Positions 59,005 through 64,000 of a stretch of DNA of 64,000 nucleotides are shown here, piece by piece. Under the pieces are notes generated by a model. It saw only the letters and a program-made list of their open reading frames with translations. It searched no databases and was not told where the DNA came from. This DNA comes from Aquipuribacter hungaricus (GTDB lineage Bacteria > Actinomycetota > Actinomycetes > Actinomycetales > JBBAYJ01). Location of the stretch: the NCBI RefSeq assembly GCF_042663885.1, contig NZ_JBHSXV010000001.1; one strand, 5' to 3'. Every line of letters begins with the position of its first letter. Positions within the stretch are counted from its first letter, which is position 1. The position numbers were made by a program, and so were the translations under genes.

Positions 59005-59339
59005 GGGCCCGTCGGCGCGGCGGGGACCGGGGCTCGGTCTCCCTCGAGCTCGTCGGGATGCTCCCGGTCCTCGCGCTCGCGGTCGCCCTCACCTTCGAGG
59101 TGGCCGCGACGCTGTGGACCGTGACGGCGACCGACCAGGCGGTGCGTGCCGCCGCCCGGGCCTACAGCCTCGACGGGACGGGCGCTGCAGGGGTCGCAGC
59201 CAGGGACAGCCTCCCTGGCCCGATGAAGGACCAGGTCGTGGTCGCGACAGGGGGCGACACCGTGCGCGTCGAGGTCACGGTCCCGGGTCTGTCCGTCCTC
59301 CCCGACCACACCGTGACGCGCGAGCTCGTGATGCCGTGA
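59001..59339 (+). CDS. TadE-family pseudopilin
   Basis: 112 residues. A short basic N-terminus and GDRGSVSLELVGMLPVLALAVALTF, a class III prepilin-like hydrophobic segment. A ~65-residue beta-rich exported part (GDTVRVEVTVPGLSVLP) follows. It is homologous to the C-terminal part of the preceding gene, and the two likely form a minor-pilin pair. The GTG start overlaps the previous stop by 4 bp. Confidence 0.85.
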   Translation: MRARRRGGDRGSVSLELVGMLPVLALAVALTFEVAATLWTVTATDQAVRAAARAYSLDGTGAAGVAARDSLPGPMKDQVVVATGGDTVRVEVTVPGLSVLPDHTVTRELVMP

Positions 59340-60696
59340 GGTCCTACGAAGGCTTCGGCGTCGACCGCGGCCCCCGGCAGAGCGCGCTCACCGCGGGCAC
59401 CGACGAGCAGCTGGTCACCCGGTTCAAGCGGCTGCTGCTGGAGGAGGTCGACCTCCACGAGCTCGGCCGGCTCGAGGTGGCCCAGCGGCGGCTCCGGCTG
59501 GAGCGGGTCCTCGCGCACCTGGTGTCCCGCGAGGGCGTCATCCTCACCACCCGCGAGCGCAACCGGCTCGTGCGCCGCGTCGTCGACGAGTCGGTCGGCC
59601 TCGGCGTGCTCGAGCCGCTGCTCGCGGACCCGTCGGTCAGCGAGATCATGATCAACGGCCACGACACGATCTACGTCGAGCGCTTCGGCCGGCTGGAGCG
59701 CATCCCCTCCGGCTTCACCAACGACGACCAGCTGCTGCAGACCATCGACCGGATCGTCTCCACGGTGAACCGCCGGGTCGACGAGTCCAGCCCGATGGTG
59801 GACGCCCGCCTGCCCGCCGACGGCCGGCTGCCCCGCGGCGCCCGCGTCAACGTCGTCCTCCCGCCGCTGGCGCTCAACGGCCCCACCGTCACCATCCGGC
59901 TGTTCCCGGCCGCGCTGGGGATGGAGGACCTGCTCCGCTTCGGCAGCGTCGACGAGCCGACCGCCCGGCTGCTGGCCGCGTGCGTGCGGGCCCGGCTCAA
60001 CATCATCGTCTCCGGCGGCACGGCGTCGGGGAAGACGACCATGCTCAACGCGCTGTCGTCGTTCGTGCCCGGCCACGAGCGGATCGTCACCGTCGAGGAC
60101 GCCGCCGAGCTGGTCCTCGAGCAGGAGCACACCGTGCGCCTGGAGACCCGGCCCGCGAACGTCGAGGGCCGCGGCGCGGTCACCATCCGCGACCTGGTGC
60201 GCAACTCCCTGCGCATGCGACCCGACCGGATCATCGTCGGCGAGGTCCGCGGAGGCGAGGCCCTGGACATGCTCCAGGCCATGAACACCGGCCACGAGGG
60301 CTCCCTGGCCACGGTCCACGCCAACAGCACCGAGGACGCCCTGAGCCGCCTGGAGACCCTGGCGGCGATGAGCGAGGTCGAGTGCCGTTCGACGCGGTCC
60401 GCGACCAGGTCAACGCCGCGGTCGACGTCGTCGTCCAGCTGCTGCGGGCGCCGGACGGCACGCGCCGCACGGTCCAGGTCGACTCGCTCGTGTCCCGCCG
60501 CCGCGAGGAGTTCCGGCTCGCCCAGATCATGCACTTCGAGCCGCAGGGCGGCGACGGGCGCGGCCGGTACGTCCAGCACCCCGTGCCCCGGGGCCTCGCC
60601 CTCAAGCTGCGGCAGCGGGGCGAGCCGCTGCCCGAGGGCTGGACGGTCGCCGACGACGAGGGCGACACCGGGGGGACCGTGCCGTGGTCCTCCTGA
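59336..60696 (+). CDS. tadA: TadA/CpaF secretion ATPase, one-base shift near 60384
   Basis: The first ~350 residues have all elements of a TadA-type secretion ATPase: LADPSVSEIMINGHDTIYVE, Walker A SGGTASGKTTMLNAL, MRPDRIIVGEVRGGEALDML and GHEGSLATVHANS. At ~60384 the frame ends in EVE and the next frame resumes as VPFDAVRDQVNAAVDVVVQL, ending with WTVADDEGDTGG and the TGA at 60694-60696. One missing G (gag[g]tgccg) would restore a ~453-residue protein. TadA powers pilus assembly. The start GTG overlaps the previous stop by 4 bp (GTGA). Confidence 0.8.
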
Positions 60697-61605
60697 CCGT
60701 CGCGCTCAGCCTGCTGTCCGTCGCGTTCCTCGTGCTGGCGCTCCGGGAGCTGGTCGCGACGCCGGTGGCGCGCCGCCGGGCCATGGCCTCCGTCCTGGAC
60801 ACCGAGGGTCCTAACCGGGGGGGAGCGGTGGGCCCGCGCCGACGCCTCGTTCCGGCGCACGCGTCTCGGCCGCCTGCTCGAGCGCGAGCTCGCCCTGGCC
60901 GGCCTGCGCCGCAGCCCGCTGCTCGTGCTCGTCGTCGCCGTGAGCGGCGCCCTCGTCCTGGCGACGACGGTGTGGGTCGCGCTGGCCCCGGCGCTGGGCG
61001 TGCTCAGCCTGCTCGCCGGCTTCCTGCTCGTGCGGGCCTACCTGGCCCGCGCCCGCGAGCGCCGCCGCGAGGCCTTCATCGCGCAGATGCCCGAGCTCGC
61101 CCGGGTGCTGGCCAACGCCACGAACGCCGGCCTGTCCATCCCGACGGCCATCGCGCTGGCTGCCGACGAGCTCGACGCTCCCGCCCGCGAGGAGCTGCGG
61201 CGGGTGTCGACCAGCCTGACGTTCGGCAACGACCTGGAGACCGCGCTGGACGGCATCCGGGAGCGGCTGCCGTCGCGCGAGGTGGGCGTCCTGCTGTCGA
61301 CGCTGCTGGTCAGCGCCCGCAGCGGCGGCTCCCTGGTCACCGCGCTCCGCGACATCGCCGGCACGCTGGAGGTCCGCAAGGAGACCCGGCGCGAGATCCG
61401 CACGACGCTGGCCCAGTCGGTGGCCACCGGGTACATCGTCATCGCGCTCGGCGTGGGGCTGCTGCTGCTCATCAACGTGCTGTTCCCGGGCTCGGTCGAG
61501 CAGATGACGCAGCGGCTCGTCGGCCAGGTGGCCCTGCTCGGTGCGGCCGTGCTCTACGCGGCGGGCTTCCTGCTCATCCGCCGGATGACCCGGATGGACG
61601 TGTGA
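60684..61605 (+). CDS. tadB: TadB-type inner-membrane assembly protein, one-base shift near 60815
   Basis: The N-terminus MVLLTVALSLLSVAFLVLAL carries a membrane span and reads to LDTEGPNRG. In a run of seven Gs (60827-60833) the frame shifts by one base and continues ERWARADASFRRTRLGRLLE, then SPLLVLVVAVSGALVLATT. It ends FLLIRRMTRMDV, with two more spans and a GspF-like central domain (AQMPELARVLANATNAGLSI, SAR-SGGSLVTALRDIA). One extra G restores the frame if removed. TadB and TadC form the membrane platform. The start overlaps the tadA end by 13 bp. Confidence 0.75.
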
Positions 61606-62513
61606 CCGCGCTGGTGTCGGCGGTGCCGGCCCTCGCCGTCGTCGCCTGCCTCGCCGTCTTCGTCGCGGGGCTGCGGCTGCTGCGCGCCGACCCGCTCGAG
61701 GGGCTCGACGTGGGCGACCTGGCGCTCCTGCGCGCCGAGCAGCGGGCCGCCGTCACGCAGGACCGCCCGCTGGACCGGCTGGCCGCCCCGCTGCTGCCGC
61801 TGGCCCGGAACCTGGCGGGCCCGGCGCTGCGGGCACGGCTGCGCCGGACGATCGAGCTCGCGGGGCGCCCGGGCGGCGCCACCGAGGACACCGTCCTGCT
61901 CGCCATGTGCCGCTGGACGGTGATCCTCGCCCCCGTCGTGCCGGTGTTCCTCCTCAACGGGCAGTGGTTCTTCGTCCTGCTCGTGCCCGCGGTGGTCCTC
62001 GTGCTGCCGCTGGCCGGCATCGCCCGGGCCCGGCGGCTGCGCCAGGAGCAGCTCGACACCGACCTGCCCGACTTCCTCGACGTGCTCGCCGTCACCGTGT
62101 CCGCCGGGGTCGCCTTCCGCCCCGCGCTGCTGCGCACCTCGCAGCGCTTCGGCGGCACGCTCGCGGACGAGATGAGCCTCACGCTCAACCAGATCGCCAA
62201 CGGCGCGGCGGTCCGGCAGGCGTTCGAGCGGCTGCGCGACCGCAACGACTCCGAGGCGCTGTCGCAGTTCGTCACGGCGTTCGTGCAGTCCGAGGAGCTC
62301 GGGTCCCCGCTGGCCACCACGCTCAACCAGATCGCCGAGGACATGCGGCGCAGCAGCGCCCAGCGGCTGCGCCAGAAGGCGGCGCGGATCGCGCCGCGGG
62401 TCACGCTGGTCACATCGGTGGTGCTGCTCCCGGGGGCCGTGCTGCTCATGTTCGCGGGCTTCTACATCGGCTCCGGCATCGACCTCGACAGCCTCACCGG
62501 GACGCTGCGGTGA
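61602..62513 (+). CDS. tadC: TadC-type inner-membrane assembly protein
   Basis: 303 residues. N-terminal span (VSAVPALAVVACLAVFVAGL), two central spans (WTVILAPVVPVFLLNGQWFFV, LLVPAVVLVLPLAGIA) and a GspF-like domain (DLPDFLDVLAVTVSAGVAF, SEALSQFVTAFVQSEELGSPL). C-terminal span (TLVTSVVLLPGAVLLMFAGFYI). It completes the platform with TadB. The GTG start overlaps the tadB stop by 4 bp, as do the next two genes, so the operon is tightly coupled. Confidence 0.88.
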   Translation: MTALVSAVPALAVVACLAVFVAGLRLLRADPLEGLDVGDLALLRAEQRAAVTQDRPLDRLAAPLLPLARNLAGPALRARLRRTIELAGRPGGATEDTVLLAMCRWTVILAPVVPVFLLNGQWFFVLLVPAVVLVLPLAGIARARRLRQEQLDTDLPDFLDVLAVTVSAGVAFRPALLRTSQRFGGTLADEMSLTLNQIANGAAVRQAFERLRDRNDSEALSQFVTAFVQSEELGSPLATTLNQIAEDMRRSSAQRLRQKAARIAPRVTLVTSVVLLPGAVLLMFAGFYIGSGIDLDSLTGTLR

Positions 62514-63799
62514 CCGGGGTGCCTGGCCTTCCGGTCGCGCGCGCGGTGCGCCCGCCCGCGCGGCGGAGCGGGTCCACCGGGACCGCCGGCACGGGGACGG
62601 CGGGGTCCGTCCTGCGCGTGACGTTCCTGCTCCGGCTCGTCGTGCTCGCGATGGTGTCCGTGGGGCTCGCCGCGCGGCTGGCGGCCGGGGGCGGCGACCA
62701 CGCCGTCTTCGTCGGGCTCGCGGTGCTGTTCTGCGTGCTCGCCGTGACGAGCTTCCTCGGGCTGACGGGCCGGGGGACGGCCTTCGTCCAGCGCCACCCC
62801 CTGGTGGCGCTGGTCGACGTGCTGCTGGTCGTGGGCTCCCTGCTGGTGTCCGGCGGCACGTCCGGCGTGGTGCTGCTCGGGCTGGGCTCCGCCCTGCTGG
62901 TCGGGGTGCTGCTGCCGGTGCGGGTGTCCGGGCCGATCGCCGTGCTCCTCGTCTCCGGCTACCTGGCGGCCGTCCTGCAGTCCCCGGGCGGCTCCGAGGC
63001 GTCCTTCCTCGTGCTCGTCGGGCTGCCGCTCGTCCTCGTCTCGTTCACCGCGGTCGGCGCGGCGGTCCGCACCAGCTCCCTGGCCGAGCAGGCCGCCGTG
63101 GTCCAGCTCGTGGAGGCCCGGGCCCGGGCGGCCGCGGCCGACGAGCGGCTCCGGCTGGCCCGCGACCTGCACGACGTGGTCGGCAAGTCGCTGCAGGGCG
63201 TGGCGCTGCACGCCCAGGTGCTCCCCCGGATGGCCGGCGACCACGCGGGGCTGGACACCCAGGCGCGCCGGGTCGCCGACGCCGCCGGGGAGGCGGTCCG
63301 GTCCGTGCGCCAGGTCATGTCGGCGATGCGCGCCGCCGACCCGACCACCGGCCTGGCCGACGCCGTCGAGGGCGCCGTCCGGACCTGGGAGCACAGCACG
63401 GGCCGGGCGGCCCGCCTGCAGGTGCAGGGGGCAGGCCACCGGGCCTCGGGCACCCTGGTCGCCGAGCTCGTCGCCACGCTGTCGGAGGCGCTGGAGAACG
63501 TCCACCGGCACGCCCCGGGCTGCCCGGTGGAGGTCACCCTCGACCACGGGGCGGACCGGGCGCTCCTCGTCGTCCGCGACTCCGGTCCGGGGCTCGACGC
63601 CGGGCTGGCCGCCTCGGCACCGGCACGCGGGCACTTCGGCCTGGTGGGCATGCGCGAGCGGGTCGAGGGGCTCGGCGGCCGGCTGGACCTGACGGAGACC
63701 CCCGGGGGCGGCACGACCGTCACCGCCGACGTCCCGACCGCACCGGGGGACGACGACCTGCTCCTCGCCGCTCCCGCCGGCTCCCGGGACGACCGGTGA
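62510..63799 (+). CDS. sensor histidine kinase (HisKA_3 type)
   Basis: 429 residues with about five membrane spans in the first 180 residues (FLLRLVVLAMVSVGL, VFVGLAVLFCVLAVTSFL, ALVDVLLVVGSLLVS and others). The dimerisation/phosphoacceptor motif RDLHDVVGKSLQGV (H221) is typical of NarL-system kinases, and the ATPase domain has LSEALENVHRHAPG and VRDSGPGLDAG. It is coupled by GTGA overlaps to tadC and to the next response regulator, so it probably controls pilus or surface functions. The stimulus is unknown. Confidence 0.9.
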   Translation: MTGVPGLPVARAVRPPARRSGSTGTAGTGTAGSVLRVTFLLRLVVLAMVSVGLAARLAAGGGDHAVFVGLAVLFCVLAVTSFLGLTGRGTAFVQRHPLVALVDVLLVVGSLLVSGGTSGVVLLGLGSALLVGVLLPVRVSGPIAVLLVSGYLAAVLQSPGGSEASFLVLVGLPLVLVSFTAVGAAVRTSSLAEQAAVVQLVEARARAAAADERLRLARDLHDVVGKSLQGVALHAQVLPRMAGDHAGLDTQARRVADAAGEAVRSVRQVMSAMRAADPTTGLADAVEGAVRTWEHSTGRAARLQVQGAGHRASGTLVAELVATLSEALENVHRHAPGCPVEVTLDHGADRALLVVRDSGPGLDAGLAASAPARGHFGLVGMRERVEGLGGRLDLTETPGGGTTVTADVPTAPGDDDLLLAAPAGSRDDR

Positions 63800-64000
63800 C
63801 GGCCCCCGCGGCACCCTCGCCGCCCGACGCGGGCGCCGCTGCGGTCCGGGTGCTGGTCGTGGACGACAACGCCGTCGTGCGCTCGGGCGTGGTGGCGCTG
63901 CTGGGGCTGAGCCCCGGGATCGAGGTGGTGGGCGAGGCGTCCAACGGCCAGCAGGCCTGCACGCTGCTCCCGCGCCTGGCTCCGGACGTCGTGCTGCTGG
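63796..64000 (+). CDS. response regulator, N-terminal part (truncated by window end)
   Basis: The first 68 residues of a receiver domain (VRVLVVDDNAVVRSGVVALLG) starting at GTG 63796. The window ends just before the expected phosphoacceptor Asp (LAPDVVLL). It is the partner of the upstream kinase (GTGA overlap). The output domain is outside the window; NarL/LuxR type is likely from the kinase class. Confidence 0.85.
   Translation, partial: MTAPAAPSPPDAGAAAVRVLVVDDNAVVRSGVVALLGLSPGIEVVGEASNGQQACTLLPRLAPDVVLL

Overview
This is a very GC-rich window with GTG starts, stop/start overlaps (GTGA, ATGA, TGATG) and several apparently leaderless genes. The content points to a motile high-GC Gram-positive actinobacterium: a chemotaxis operon, a Streptomyces-type conservon, a bacterial proteasome activator, a Tad pilus locus, a DUF222/HNH protein and SSI-like and DUF5926 proteins. 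I cannot name the species. No rRNA, tRNA, CRISPR array, insertion sequence or prophage was seen, and no gene-free gap exceeds 300 bp.

Layout. 1-2022 (+): end of an FdhF/YdeP-type molybdoenzyme and a divergent MoeA-like protein. 2027-3973 (-): small unknown gene, DUF4097 protein and ribbon-helix-helix (RHH) regulator, preceded by a helically phased array of TGACGTCA-like octamers. 4076-14362 (-): one chemotaxis operon, read cheA-cheW-mcp-unknown-cheB-cheR-cheY-cheX-cheY-cheX-like, with a sigma28-like promoter in front of cheA. 14559-19417 (-): LacI regulator, sugar-binding lipoprotein and two ABC permeases, with a LacI-type operator and two hairpins between the binding protein and the permeases. 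19490-25606 (-): conservon (NIT histidine kinase, Roadblock, DUF742, GTPase); the kinase carries a ~900-residue Pro/Ala tail. 25777-27826 (+): quinone oxidoreductase, proteasome activator Bpa and a small unknown. 27805-33643 (-): ScyD-like secreted protein, alpha/beta hydrolase, two HAD phosphatases and serS. 33703-44818: lipid kinase, MocR/YczE divergent pair, pheA with a 21-bp tandem-repeat insertion, HNH protein, ABC exporter with winged-helix regulator, and larB-larC. 45035-53820: arginine deiminase, DUF5926, anti-sigma-like ATPase, GDPD, rhodanese, SSI lipoprotein, a Fpg/Nei glycosylase and three DUF3592 paralogues. 53870-64000: a giant Flp-like prepilin and DUF192 protein face a Tad locus (unknown-cpaB-cpaE::tadE-tadE-tadA-tadB-tadC) coupled by GTGA overlaps to a histidine kinase and a truncated response regulator.

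The most unusual points are the single reading frame joining a CpaE ATPase to a TadE pseudopilin, the giant Flp-like prepilin opposite the Tad locus, the heptapeptide repeat inside prephenate dehydratase, the phased octamer array before the RHH gene and the recurrent TANNNT-N6-start signature. Five genes (cheX-like, cheR, one DUF3592, tadA, tadB) are each broken by a one-base shift, mostly in or beside short homopolymers. Base-calling error is the simplest explanation, so these genes are annotated across the shift.
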